A DNA stretch of 49,423 bases, from contig CAMWCA010000022.1 of the NCBI GenBank assembly GCA_947172705.1, positions 1-49,423 on the forward strand, given 5' to 3'. Below, piece by piece: positions 8,640 to 18,725 of this stretch (within the stretch, counting starts at the first letter, position 1; each line of letters begins with the position of its first letter). The DNA comes from an uncultured Lachnospiraceae bacterium. GTDB lineage: Bacteria > Bacillota > Clostridia > Lachnospirales > Lachnospiraceae. A program made the position numbers and the translations under genes. Under the pieces are notes generated by a model. It saw only the letters and a list, made by a program, of their open reading frames with translations, had not been told where the DNA came from and searched no databases.

Positions 8640-9070
8640 TCACTTTCTATCTGAAAAGCGCCAGTACCCTTGACGGGATTTTCATTTGCCCAGCCCCCTA
8701 CTGGCAGGGAGTATGCAGGGCGGATTGGCTAAATCTCTCCATAGTCCGGGGAAGGGAACGCTTTCCTCCCCCTGCCCGTCCTCCGGCGTGCTGTTCCGGC
8801 TGCCCTCACCGGGCAGAAGTATCATTATGGCTCCCCTTAGGACTTCCTGCCACAGAAAGCCCCGCACCGGATGCCGCTTGCTGCCTTCCTTCTCCTGTTA
8901 CGGTTCTTCGGTTTACCCAACGGGGCAGGCAGGTCATGGCGAAGCTGATTGTCCGGTGCAACTTTATCAAGGGAAAACCCTTTATAGCCGCTGCATACTG
9001 GTATTCAGTTGTCAAGTTTCCTACATTCAGGCGGAAAGCCTATGGCTCAAAACAAATGGTTTGAAGACCA
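8640..9070 (-). ncRNA. Candidate structured noncoding region upstream of the adhesin
   Basis: This is part of a 940-bp gap. It is more GC-rich than its surroundings and full of local inverted repeats, such as CTGCCC...GGGCAG near 8801-8817, GGGGAAGGG...CTTTCCTCCCC near 8749-8770, and GCACCGG (about 8866) against CCGGTGC (about 8952). Several overlapping minus-strand open frames exist, but none has a convincing ribosome site or domain. Orientation is guessed from the neighbouring genes. A long leader, a regulatory RNA or a decayed region are all possible. Confidence 0.35.
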
Positions 9071-9357
9071 TGTTTTAAAGCCTGTAATAAGCATACAGAA
9101 TCCCACACCATTTTTTTAGGCATAAAGATACCTATTTGCACAAATCTTGGATATGTTTGTTCCTATTGTGTTTTTCCGTATACGAAACATTTAAAAATAA
9201 GTATCGGATGCCCAACTTCGCCAGACATCCTTACGTTAGAAAAAAAAGAACGCTGCCCCTATCAGGACAACGCCTTTTTATATTGCAAGACTGCTTTTGT
9301 TTGTTAAAAATTGAAACCAACTGCTTCCTTTTGTACCTCACAGTATATTAAGCACTT
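9071..9357. other. Gene-free AT-rich stretch
   Basis: No gene is seen. The short open frames on both strands lack ribosome sites and recognisable motifs. Confidence 0.4.
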
Positions 9358-9717
9358 TTATTCCAGATACTGCTTATGTAACTTAAAAACGGAGTCCACG
9401 ATCCCAACTGCGTACCTTATCTCCTCAAAAGTTTTATCCCTGACCAGCTCATAAAACATCTCCTGACAGAAAACAGTCCTTTCATCCTTCCCCCGCATAT
9501 CGGCAAGGCTCCCAAGAGAAACACCCAGCGTTTCCGCAATCCGGATAATCGTCTCCATGCGGAAGCCCTTCTGCCCGCCCTCTAACTTCTGTACCATCTT
9601 GAGGGATAAGCCTGCCGCCTCTGCAAGCCCTTCCTGTGTCAGACCTTTCTCCTGACGTTTCTGGCGGATGCTGCTGCCGATCCTGTAATAATACGCTTCA
9701 CATGGAATCCCATCCAT
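9358..9717 (-). CDS. XRE-family helix-turn-helix regulator
   Basis: 119 residues. A canonical XRE helix-turn-helix occupies about residues 10-65 (IRQKRQEKGLTQEGLAEAAG ... LSLKMVQKLEGG). The ~50-residue tail (MRGKDERTVFCQEMFYEL...) has no family I recognise. It lies downstream of a winged-helix gene (9948-10388) on the same strand. The same pair recurs, damaged, at 27083-27915, so it forms a unit of the element backbone. Likely a repressor or activator of element genes; targets unknown. Confidence 0.85.
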   Translation of the reverse strand: MDGIPCEAYYYRIGSSIRQKRQEKGLTQEGLAEAAGLSLKMVQKLEGGQKGFRMETIIRIAETLGVSLGSLADMRGKDERTVFCQEMFYELVRDKTFEEIRYAVGIVDSVFKLHKQYLE

Positions 9718-9900
9718 CTGCTGTAGCCCCTTCCTGAACTTTATTTACAGTACCAGAAGCATTATACAAAAGCAATATTAGGATTGAACGAGGATTTCCT
9801 TTGGTTTTGAATTGGAAAAACGCAAATTCAGACAGCAAGGGCGACAAAATCCGCATTATTTTCAAAACAATTGATACCACGCTTCATCAGCCATCTCAAT

Positions 9901-9937
9901 AAAAAAATACAGCCCTGCCGCAAACAGGACTGCATCA
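9901..9937 (-). terminator. Rho-independent terminator after winged-helix gene
   Basis: Read on the minus strand, GCAGTCCTG pairs imperfectly with CAGGGCTGT and is followed by ATTTTTTT. The equivalent terminator is kept downstream of the second copy at 27451-27480. Confidence 0.6.
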
Positions 9938-9947
9938 ATATTGTTAC

Positions 9948-10388
9948 TTAAAATGCCTTTTCCTCTGGTGTAAGTTCAAAGCAATATCCTATACTCCTTA
10001 CGCACCGTATATTGAATGGTGAACAGGGTGATGCAAGAAAAAGTTTTTCCTTCAGATTGCAGATATGGTATCCGATAGTATTGTTTTCAATATCCTGCAC
10101 ATAATCGCCCCATACATGTTGGTATATCTGTGTATAGGTCATCACCCGCCCACAGTTGGCTACTAGAAAATACAGAATATCAAACTCCTTGGCAGTCAGG
10201 TTAATTTCACGCCGGTCACGGTAAATCTTCCTGCGGTCAAGATAAATTTCAAGCCCCGGAATCTGCAATGCCGGTTCCATCTGCACCTCATACCTTTTAA
10301 AATCAGGATGTCTTTCTATGACTTCCATTACCTCTTCAAAAATGTCCATTTCATTATCATTCAATTCCAGCATCAGAAAACGTCCCAT
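9948..10388 (-). CDS. OmpR-type winged-helix DNA-binding protein without receiver domain (copy A)
   Basis: 146 residues. Residues ~55-140 form a response-regulator C-terminal domain (KIYRDRREINLTAKEFDIL ... YTQIYQHVWGD ... NTIGYHICNLKEKL ... RSIGYCFEL). The N-terminal ~50 residues are too short for a receiver domain and carry no phospho-acceptor Asp pattern, so activity is probably not controlled by a kinase. An AGAGGTG ribosome site precedes the ATG. Paired with the XRE gene downstream and duplicated at 27484-27924. Confidence 0.85.
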   Translation of the reverse strand: MGRFLMLELNDNEMDIFEEVMEVIERHPDFKRYEVQMEPALQIPGLEIYLDRRKIYRDRREINLTAKEFDILYFLVANCGRVMTYTQIYQHVWGDYVQDIENNTIGYHICNLKEKLFLASPCSPFNIRCVRSIGYCFELTPEEKAF

Positions 10389-10542
10389 AAATCACCTCTT
10401 TTGTATCCAATAACCTATTATCTTGTAATTAACAAATATACATTTTACTTCGCTGCATTTAATGTATCAGAAACTATATTCACTTTTCATAAAAATCATT
10501 GCTGTATCTGGAACATCTGATGTCATAACGGATGCAGTCTGC

Positions 10543-12624
10543 TTATATTCTGAATTTATTAATCATCTGCTCAAGTTTAACTGCGTCTTCTCTAAGCAAA
10601 ACAACTTCATCTGCCAAATCTGCAACTATTTTAACCTGTTCATCCAAAGTAACTGTAACTTCTTCCATAGAGTTCGCTGTCTGCTCCGAAACTATTGAAA
10701 CATTATTAATTACTTCCTTTATCTGCTCCTTCTCCTGATCTACTTCCCGTATGCTTCCAGCGATATTATTTATTCCTTCTATCAATATATCTATACGATT
10801 ATTAATCTTGCTAAATACCCCCACTGTTTCTTCTAGCAGGTCTGTCTGTGAAAAAATAATCGTTTCTGCCTCTTGAGCAGCACTTACTGTCTGCTCCGTA
10901 AGTAACGCAATACTATCTACGACCTCTTTGATATGTTTTCCTGCCTGCATGGATTCATCTGCAAGCTTCCTGATTTCTTCAGCAACTACTGCAAATCCTC
11001 TTCCCTTTTCCCCAGTTCTCGCTGCTTCTATAGAAGCATTTAAAGATAGTAAATTCGTCTGTTCCGCAATATTATTTATTATAACAACAAAATTTTCAAT
11101 TTCAAAAGATTTCTGTCTGACATTGCCTATATGTCCCACAAGTGCTTTTGTAATTTCTATTGTAAGCTCTGATTTTTTATGTAAATCACTTACAATTACA
11201 TCCCCCTGCTTTGCTGCCTCAGTAGTTTCATAAATTGTCTCCTCCATATTTTCTGCTTTGCCACAGACATCTTGTATTTTTTCTGCAAAAACAGTCATTT
11301 TATCATTCCCCGCCTCTGCTTCGCCAGCCTGTTTCTGCATTTTTAAAGTCACCTCATCCACGGACAACGAAATGTCTTTTATAGCATTTTTAATTGACTT
11401 TGATTTTTCTGCCGCTCCATCTGACATTTCTACCACACAATTACCAAATCCACGTATTCTTTCAATAATAGATTTCATGCCTGTCAGCATATCATTAAGC
11501 CCTTCGGACAGTATTTCAAATTCATCCTTTCTTTTCACCTGAAAATTCTGCGTAAAATTCCCTTTGGCTACTTCATCTAAATTCTCAGTCATGCCATGTA
11601 CTGTACTGCCAATATTGGATGCTATTTTGCTTCCAATCACAAATGCAATAATAACAGCAAGAACAACCATAAAAACGCTTAAGTTCCGGATAAAAAGTAT
11701 TTCATTTACAATATTCTCCTGCGGAACCAACCCACACAGCATAACCCCTGTATTTCCAACCGGCGCATATACATATAAATATCTGTTCCCTTCAAACTCT
11801 ACATACTTACAACCTTCCCTTTCTTCACTCCTGCTTTCTGCATAAAAATTCTTATCTGCAAAAACTATTTCACCAAAATTTCCTTCATACTTTATATCCC
11901 CGCTTTCCTGCTGTATCCGAACAATTTCCCTTCCATCCGGTGATATTAATGCTTTTATCCCATTATTCCCCAAATCAGTCCGCTCCAGCACTTCATCTAC
12001 TGTTTACATTTTAATATCTAAAATCAAATAGGTATTTACATTCAAAAATTTTTGGACAAAAGAAAGTGCATATCTATCGGTTGATATAGATAATTCTTCA
12101 TCTATCCATGAATGATATCCAAACCATCCTTTCTTAATATTTTGCCCAGTAATAATTTTCCCTTCTTCCGATTCTACAAATCCGCTGTAAGTATCTTTAT
12201 CTAATTTTTCTGATGAGGAAGTAATTGGCTCTCCTTTTTCCGGTATGATATGATAACCATATATGTAATTTACACTTGCACTCGTTTGGAGAAGATCCGT
12301 TTTCGCGTTGCGCCACAATTCATTCCCTTCATCGCTCTCCTGCTTGTAAAAAGATTCATAGTAGGATGTCAATGCATCTCCTGTTACTTTTTCCAATGCT
12401 TTCGATGACACATTCCCCATCAACAAATTACAATACATACTCATAGCCAAAACATTACTTTTAGACGCGTCTTCCACTTTTGATGTAATTGTGTCAGAAG
12501 CAATTGCATAAGAAATAGTCCCCAATATAATAATCAGTAAAATAGGCACAAAAAATGCTTTCATCAATGTTCCTTTAATGCTTTTTCTCTTCTTAATATT
12601 TCTGCTATGCGCCATGTTCCTCAT
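10543..12624 (-). pseudogene. Methyl-accepting chemotaxis protein split by an in-frame stop
   Basis: Two open frames in the same reading frame are separated only by a TAA at 12004-12006: ...[18 protein letters not shown]. Together they make one full chemoreceptor of about 690 residues. It has a first membrane helix (FFVPILLIIILGTISYAIA), an extracellular sensor domain, a second membrane helix ([15 protein letters not shown]), HAMP, and a signalling domain with the conserved hairpin tip ([20 protein letters not shown]). The preferred start is the ATG at 12624, after AAAGGT. It begins 40 bp after the GH31 gene, so it is the last gene of the dextran operon and may sense its sugars. A GAA to TAA change would explain the stop. 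The C-terminal half could still be made from the GTG at 11991 but would lack the sensor. Confidence 0.85.
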
Positions 12625-12664
12625 GTGAGCACCATACCTTTCCAACGCCCGAAATTATACTGTT

Positions 12665-15010
12665 TTATCCACACATCCAAAGTAATTCACACACCACTTC
12701 GTAAACTTCTTTTTCGAGATGTAAAGCCGACAGTTCCTGTAAAATTAATGGATTTTTTCCATATCTCTCTATCAGGCTGTAAATCTGTTCCTTTTGCGTA
12801 AAAGAAATCTGTGCTTCTCTTAAAAAATCAAATATCTCCTGCCTATAGTCATTCACTGACATTCCGGGTGTTTCTTTCCAATCAATAGTGATATCAGCAA
12901 TTTCTGCATTGCTGCTTATTTTAAGTTTTACCATGTTCCCATCTGTTTCCATTTCCGGAACAATTTTACAGCCATTTACCCTGATTTCTGGTTCATCTGT
13001 CACCTTCCAACAAGGGAAAACAAACTGATATTTACGTTTTAATCTGTTTTCCCTGATTCTTACAATTACCGTGCCTTTTTCCCAAAACATCATAAAATCC
13101 GACCATACCCCGACGCCATCAAATTCCTCATATAAAGAAAATTTTCCGTCGCTGCCCGGAAATATTAATACTACTAATTCCTCCGGATTTTGGTTAATAT
13201 CTTCTTTCCAGTCTTTCGACAATGGAATAATTGCACCTGCTTTGGCAAACACAGGCATCTCTTCCAGCCGCCGCCACAATACCATATGACGATTTCCCTG
13301 ATATACCCGTCCGGTAGAAAGATCAAACCATATCCCTTCAGGAATCCACATCTGTGTTCTCGCCCGTAAAACACTCTTTTCTATAGGAACAGTTACCGGA
13401 CATACCAGCAGCTGTGTCCCAAAATAATATTCATTCCCATATTGATATGCTGCTTCCTCCCATGAATGTTCATAATATAGCGGCTTTACAAGAGGCACTC
13501 CCTGACTATGACATAACTCATTCATAGTAAACAGATAGGGAACCAGCATATGCCGAAATTGCAGATATCTTTTCATGATCTCTGCCTTTTCAGCCGGATA
13601 ATTCCACGGCTCCTTTGCCATAAACGGATTGCTTGAAGAGTGAAGTCTGTTTATAGGTGAAAATACACCAAACTGAATCCATCTCACTGCCAGTTCATGA
13701 TCCATATATCCCATCATATGTCCTCCAATATCATGGCTCCACCAGGTATATCCGATATTGGCTGCTGTAGCTGTAAAATATGGTTGAAAATCCAAAGATT
13801 CCCATGTAATGACAGTATCTCCCGAAAAACCAATCGGATATCGATGGCTACCCGGACCTGCATATCTTGAAAAGCACAATCCCCTTCTTCCATTCCGGCA
13901 ATTATGCAGATAATGAAAATGATTTAGCATCCAAAGGGGATCTAAACCTGCAATTTTAGTTGTGCTTCCAGACTGCCAGTCAATCCACCAAAAATCTACG
14001 CCTTCTTCTTCCAATGGCTCATGCAAAACTTTAAAATATGCTTCTAAAAACCGAGGATTGGTAATGTCAAATTCCACCGTCTCCCCTTCCTCAGTCCCTT
14101 CTCCAAGTTCTCTTACCATATCCGTATATCTCTCTTCATGACACCTTATACCATCTGCCGGATGTATGTTTAATGTCACTTTCAGATTTCTGTCATGAAG
14201 TTGTTTTAAAAAGCCTGATGGATCAGGAAAAAGTTCACGATTCCATGTGTATCCTGTCCATCCGCTTCCTATAGCCGGATCAATGTCAACCAAATGCCAA
14301 TCCATATCAAGGACTGCTACCGAAAAAGGAATTTCCTCTTCTTTAAATTTATCCATCAATTCCACATAAGTTTTTTCAGTGTATTTATAATAGCGGCTCC
14401 ACCAATTTCCCAGGGCATATCGAGGAAGCATAGGAGTCTGCCCGCTTAATCGGTAAAAATCTTTCAGGCATTCCTTATATTCTCTTCCGTATCCAAAAAA
14501 ATAAATATCAAGCCCCTTATTTTTTCTTGGTGCCACCCATCCATTTTCCAGCAACAATAGTGACTTGCTGTCATCCAGAATTGAAAAACCATTTTTTGAC
14601 ATTATCCCTGACTGCAAATCACAGCTTCCATTTTTTCCGTCCAAAGTTCTTGCTGTTCCACCCAAATCATCAATGGGTTCTCCATAATACCATACATTCA
14701 TTAAGTTATTTACATTTCCCAGTACACGAACATTCAGACTGTTTTTGCTAAATACCCCTCCGCAATATGTCAAATGAAGTTTTTCTGTTATAATGTGCAA
14801 CTCTGTTCCCGTTTTCTTCACCTGAAAAGGAGGCAAAGGGAATTCCCTGTTCAGCACACACTGCGTTGCCCGATCTTCAAACACTCCATTTTCATCAAAC
14901 TCCATTCGTATCATACATGAAGTTAAAACTGTAAAACGATATGTTTCTCCATATATCTCAGCAGCATTTTGGGCTTTTGGTTTACTTTCTATCTTAAACA
15001 TAACATTCAT
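12665..15010 (-). CDS. Glycoside hydrolase family 31 alpha-glucosidase
   Basis: 781 residues, no signal peptide, so intracellular. A GH31 N-terminal beta-sandwich domain is followed by a TIM barrel with the substrate-binding DMDWH (about residue 235), nucleophile Asp344 in WWIDWQSG, acid/base Asp398 in GFSGDTV, and C-terminal beta domains. The family cleaves non-reducing alpha-glucosyl or alpha-xylosyl ends. In this operon an exo-alpha-glucosidase acting on imported isomalto-oligosaccharides is the best guess, though specificity is not proven. The start is ambiguous between 15010 and the internal ATG at 15001, which is better spaced from the ribosome site. Confidence 0.88.
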   Translation of the reverse strand: MNVMFKIESKPKAQNAAEIYGETYRFTVLTSCMIRMEFDENGVFEDRATQCVLNREFPLPPFQVKKTGTELHIITEKLHLTYCGGVFSKNSLNVRVLGNVNNLMNVWYYGEPIDDLGGTARTLDGKNGSCDLQSGIMSKNGFSILDDSKSLLLLENGWVAPRKNKGLDIYFFGYGREYKECLKDFYRLSGQTPMLPRYALGNWWSRYYKYTEKTYVELMDKFKEEEIPFSVAVLDMDWHLVDIDPAIGSGWTGYTWNRELFPDPSGFLKQLHDRNLKVTLNIHPADGIRCHEERYTDMVRELGEGTEEGETVEFDITNPRFLEAYFKVLHEPLEEEGVDFWWIDWQSGSTTKIAGLDPLWMLNHFHYLHNCRNGRRGLCFSRYAGPGSHRYPIGFSGDTVITWESLDFQPYFTATAANIGYTWWSHDIGGHMMGYMDHELAVRWIQFGVFSPINRLHSSSNPFMAKEPWNYPAEKAEIMKRYLQFRHMLVPYLFTMNELCHSQGVPLVKPLYYEHSWEEAAYQYGNEYYFGTQLLVCPVTVPIEKSVLRARTQMWIPEGIWFDLSTGRVYQGNRHMVLWRRLEEMPVFAKAGAIIPLSKDWKEDINQNPEELVVLIFPGSDGKFSLYEEFDGVGVWSDFMMFWEKGTVIVRIRENRLKRKYQFVFPCWKVTDEPEIRVNGCKIVPEMETDGNMVKLKISSNAEIADITIDWKETPGMSVNDYRQEIFDFLREAQISFTQKEQIYSLIERYGKNPLILQELSALHLEKEVYEVVCELLWMCG

Positions 15011-15053
15011 TCCCTCTTTTTTGCCTCTATCTCAAAATCTAAACCATCTGTCC

Positions 15054-16676
15054 TTACTTTTCTTTTAAGTACATTCTAGCCTCATAGGGGCGCAGCAGCA
15101 TTTGCTCTTTTTCTTTATCATAATTGCTGATCAGCAGTTTCATAGATGCAACGGATTCTTCCAATGGGCATTCTACTGTCTTATTGTAAAAATTGCAGAC
15201 AACAAGAAGCAGTGTATCCTTATCCTCTCTGGTATACGCAAATATATTTTCATCCTCCGCAAGCAGCAAACTGAAATCCCCTTCGATAAATACAGGGTAT
15301 TTTTTGCGAAAATGAATCAGTTCTTTATAACAATTGAAAATAGAATCTCCATCTTCTATCTGTTTCAATGCGTTTATCTCTTTATAATTGGGATTGACTT
15401 TTATCCAGGGTTTCCCCTGTGTAAATCCCCCATTTTCCCCATCATCCCATTGCATTGGCGTTCTTGCGTTATCTCTGCTTTTTGCGTGGATGGAATCCAT
15501 AACATCCTCTTTCTTGAAACCTTTTTCCAAACGTTCCTGATACAGGTTCAAAGTTTCAATATCCCGGTATTCCTCTATCTCATATACCGCATTGGTCATC
15601 CCAAGTTCTTCACCCTGATATATGTATGGTGTTCCCTGCATTCCATGCAAAAGAATGGCAAACATTTTCGCTGATTCTATCCGGTACTTTCCATCATTTC
15701 CCCAGCGGGAAACAATTCTGGGCAGATCGTGGTTATTCCAGAAAAGGCTGTTCCATCCTTTCCCATACAGTTCTCTCTGCCAGCGCGCAAATACCTCTTT
15801 CAGTTTCAAAAAAGGCAAAGGCGCCAAATCCCACTTTTCTTTCCCTTCCATCTGGTCTAAGCAGATATGCTCAAACTGGAAAACCATAGACAGCTCACTG
15901 TTATCAGGATTGCTGTATAATTTTGCAAGCTCTGTTGTGGCTCCCCATGCTTCCCCAACCGTTACCAGATCAGCCTTTTGAAAGGTCTCTCTGCTCAGTT
16001 CTCTTAAATATTCATGAAGATACGGTCCATTATTGGTGATCCCTTTATCCGGCTCTTTGGCTATCTGGTCAATCACATCCAGCCTGAATCCTCCAACGCC
16101 CTTGTCTATCCACCAATTGATCATATCATAAATTTCCTGACGCAACTTTGGATTCTCCCAGTTTAAATCCGGCTGCTTCACGGAAAACTGGTGAAAATAA
16201 TACTGCTGTAATTCCGGAACCCATTCCCATGCAGAACCGCCAAAAGCCGCCCTCATATTATTTGGCGGTGTTCCTTCCACGCCATCCCGCCAGACATAAT
16301 AATCATGATAGGGATTTTCCCTGCTCTTTTTTGCCTCCTGAAACCAGTGATGTTCATCCGAAGAATGGTTTAATACCAGATCCATAATAATACGGATATT
16401 GTGCTTTCCCGCTTCCCTAATCAGTTCTTCCATATCTTCCAGCGTTCCAAACATGGGATCAATATCCTGATAGTCCGAAATATCATATCCATTGTCATCC
16501 TGTGGGGATTTACATACAGGAGAAAGCCATACAGCGTCCACTCCCAGATTTTCCAGATAGTCTAACCTGGAAATAATTCCCTGCAAATCCCCTATGCCAT
16601 CCTGATTGCTGTCTGCAAAACTGCGGGGATAAATCTGATAAATCACAGCATTTTTCCACCATTTATTACCATTCAT
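15054..16676 (-). CDS. malL: GH13 oligo-1,6-glucosidase
   Basis: 540 residues, cytoplasmic. Typical GH13 subfamily 31 layout: NAVIYQIYPRSFADSNQDGIGD at the start, nucleophile Asp200 in GFRLDVID, acid/base Glu242 in TVGEAWG and transition-state Asp317 in NNHDLPR. A valine directly after the nucleophile (DVI) is the residue associated in this subfamily with alpha-1,6 rather than alpha-1,4 specificity. It should release glucose from isomaltose and longer isomalto-oligosaccharides. A GGAAGGAG site precedes the ATG. It lies between GH66 and GH31 in one operon. Confidence 0.92.
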   Translation of the reverse strand: MNGNKWWKNAVIYQIYPRSFADSNQDGIGDLQGIISRLDYLENLGVDAVWLSPVCKSPQDDNGYDISDYQDIDPMFGTLEDMEELIREAGKHNIRIIMDLVLNHSSDEHHWFQEAKKSRENPYHDYYVWRDGVEGTPPNNMRAAFGGSAWEWVPELQQYYFHQFSVKQPDLNWENPKLRQEIYDMINWWIDKGVGGFRLDVIDQIAKEPDKGITNNGPYLHEYLRELSRETFQKADLVTVGEAWGATTELAKLYSNPDNSELSMVFQFEHICLDQMEGKEKWDLAPLPFLKLKEVFARWQRELYGKGWNSLFWNNHDLPRIVSRWGNDGKYRIESAKMFAILLHGMQGTPYIYQGEELGMTNAVYEIEEYRDIETLNLYQERLEKGFKKEDVMDSIHAKSRDNARTPMQWDDGENGGFTQGKPWIKVNPNYKEINALKQIEDGDSIFNCYKELIHFRKKYPVFIEGDFSLLLAEDENIFAYTREDKDTLLLVVCNFYNKTVECPLEESVASMKLLISNYDKEKEQMLLRPYEARMYLKEK

Positions 16677-16719
16677 TTTTATATTCTCCTTCCTGCCGGT
16701 CTGTCTCCTTCATTTTCAT

Positions 16720-18639
16720 TCACTTCATGTAAACCATATCCCAATATTCCAAAACAGGTACGGTAAATTCAATATATTTACCATTTGAATCCTCACCCTG
16801 TTCAAAGGTTAGTTCCCTGCTCATGCCACTCTCAAAGGAAAAAGATGCCATATATACCTGCGTAATTTCTTTCTCCGTATAATACTTTACATTTAAGCCC
16901 TCTGCATATGTCGGGGCTTCCTTTTTCCCTCTCTCGTCACGCCATTCATTATCTGTTCCAAGCAGATTGATCAGATGGAGTATCTCATGCTCCCCGTCAG
17001 CCCTCGTATAGGTCCATACCGTATCACTCTGTCCGTCCTTACTGGTCGGATAGTCTGCAATTTCCACCTTGTTTCCGGTTGTATACTGCCCATCCCGCAG
17101 CAGGTTTTCATAAGCCACCGCAAAATCTGCCATCTTTACCATAGCTTCCTGCAATTCATCCCCCATAGGGATATCGTCATCCGGATAATATTCTACATGG
17201 AGCATATGGTTTCCATTTCCCAATTCAAGCCTTGAACCGCCTGCCGCATATACCGCTGCGTCACACAACAGGACACCCGGAGCATTCATAGTGCCCGTGG
17301 TCTTGTAATAATTGATATATGCTTTTACCACAAGGGATTTGCCTTTCCCATCTACAGAATACGGTTTGCTCTCCTCCATCGTCCGCTCCACTTCTGTTAC
17401 CAATGACGAATAGGTATCATACAGCATCCCTTCCCTGTCCTGATCCCAGGGCCAGAATTCTGTATAAAGAACGTCTGCATTACTCGTATTTACCTGCTCG
17501 ATTCCCTGTGCTCCTACGGGATTGAAGGATAAATAATACCCCTTCAAAGTTTCTTTTGCAGCATTCAAGAACTGTCTGTAAGTATCTTTTACCTCATAAA
17601 CCGGCTGTCCATCCTCACTGGTTCCAAGCGGATTTCCGAAAGCATCCACCATCTTTCCCCAGTCACCCACGGTATCGCCATGCCATCCATCAAACCCCAG
17701 CACTTCAAGAGCATGCTTTTCCTGCGAGAAAATATAGTTCTGCCACTCCGGGTTCAACGGGTTCATAAAAAACAGATTTCCATTGCCGGAAGGGGATGAT
17801 CCCATCTGAAACGTAAACATCCCTTCTCCTCTCTCATTATCCGGTGCGAAATAAAGCTGCCAATCCGATGCTGGTGTGGGATTCCCGTCAGAATCTTTTA
17901 CAAAGGTGTCAGTTCCGGCATAAATCATGTTATATGCCATATTAACCATATTCCTGTCCTGTGCGTTTTGGATATAGTCCCTTACCGTCTCCCCATAAAT
18001 TTCCCGCCCTGACCAGTCCTCCCATACCCCGGGCGACTGTCTGGTAATTTCCTCTGGTATTGGCTCATGGTGCAGGGCGTGCCAGTCATAATATTCAATG
18101 GCATTTAAATGATACCGGTTCATCTGTGCAATTTTTTCCTCTGTATTCTCTTCTTCCTCATAATCACACAGATATCCATAACGCGGGAACTTTACCCAGT
18201 CTGAAGAAACGTCCATGCCTACTGTATCCTGTGCAATACAATTTCCTTTGCGGTCTGTCAGCTTCAAACAAATTAAGTAGCCCTGATAGTCCTTATCCGG
18301 TGCCTGCCAGTTCAAAGACAGTTCTTTATCTTCCTCCGGCTCAAGCACCAGACTCTGCTTTTGCGAATATGCTGCTTCCCCTAAATGGTATACATCCATC
18401 TCAAGCAGAATGTCATCCGCCTTCTTCTGTGTCAGATTCCTGACAGAGGCTGTGATCACAGCCTCTTCTCCCGGTGCATACCTTGCCTTGTCTGTTCCGT
18501 CAATTATAATTTCCAACTGCCCCACTTCGTATTTTCCTCCCCTGCTGTTCCCATACAGACTAACCCCTGCCCCCAAGATAATCAATACGATACATATCCC
18601 CGCAATTTTCCATTTCTTTCTGCCTGCTTTTATTTCCAT
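16720..18639 (-). CDS. GH66 endo-dextranase, membrane-anchored
   Basis: 639 residues from the ATG at 18639, preceded by AGGGGGATAGAG; the open frame extends 16 codons further without a good start. A single N-terminal membrane segment (about residues 9-30) without a lipobox implies anchoring outside the membrane. A beta-domain (about 40-150) precedes the catalytic barrel. Family 66 signatures are RYGYLCDY, YYDWH, the proposed nucleophile in GFDGWHGDTVGDWG and the proposed acid/base in LYTEFWPW. The family comprises endo-dextranases and cycloisomaltooligosaccharide glucanotransferases. The length, without the large insert of the transferases, favours dextranase. It would start extracellular dextran breakdown. 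Confidence 0.88.
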   Translation of the reverse strand: MEIKAGRKKWKIAGICIVLIILGAGVSLYGNSRGGKYEVGQLEIIIDGTDKARYAPGEEAVITASVRNLTQKKADDILLEMDVYHLGEAAYSQKQSLVLEPEEDKELSLNWQAPDKDYQGYLICLKLTDRKGNCIAQDTVGMDVSSDWVKFPRYGYLCDYEEEENTEEKIAQMNRYHLNAIEYYDWHALHHEPIPEEITRQSPGVWEDWSGREIYGETVRDYIQNAQDRNMVNMAYNMIYAGTDTFVKDSDGNPTPASDWQLYFAPDNERGEGMFTFQMGSSPSGNGNLFFMNPLNPEWQNYIFSQEKHALEVLGFDGWHGDTVGDWGKMVDAFGNPLGTSEDGQPVYEVKDTYRQFLNAAKETLKGYYLSFNPVGAQGIEQVNTSNADVLYTEFWPWDQDREGMLYDTYSSLVTEVERTMEESKPYSVDGKGKSLVVKAYINYYKTTGTMNAPGVLLCDAAVYAAGGSRLELGNGNHMLHVEYYPDDDIPMGDELQEAMVKMADFAVAYENLLRDGQYTTGNKVEIADYPTSKDGQSDTVWTYTRADGEHEILHLINLLGTDNEWRDERGKKEAPTYAEGLNVKYYTEKEITQVYMASFSFESGMSRELTFEQGEDSNGKYIEFTVPVLEYWDMVYMK

Positions 18640-18725
18640 CTCTATCCCCCTGCATACCGCAAGCTGTGCTTGCGGTACTGCCACCAATAAATAGTTTGGA
18701 AGTTTACTTCCAAACTTTCCACTTC

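Noticed and set aside
8682..9078. Short open frames on both strands as genes
   Set aside because: They overlap each other, lack ribosome sites and have GC-rich, low-information translations; a structured noncoding region is more likely.
10543..11991. C-terminal chemoreceptor half as an independent cytoplasmic receptor
   Set aside because: The upstream half is in the same frame across a single stop codon and supplies the missing sensor part, so a nonsense break is simpler.
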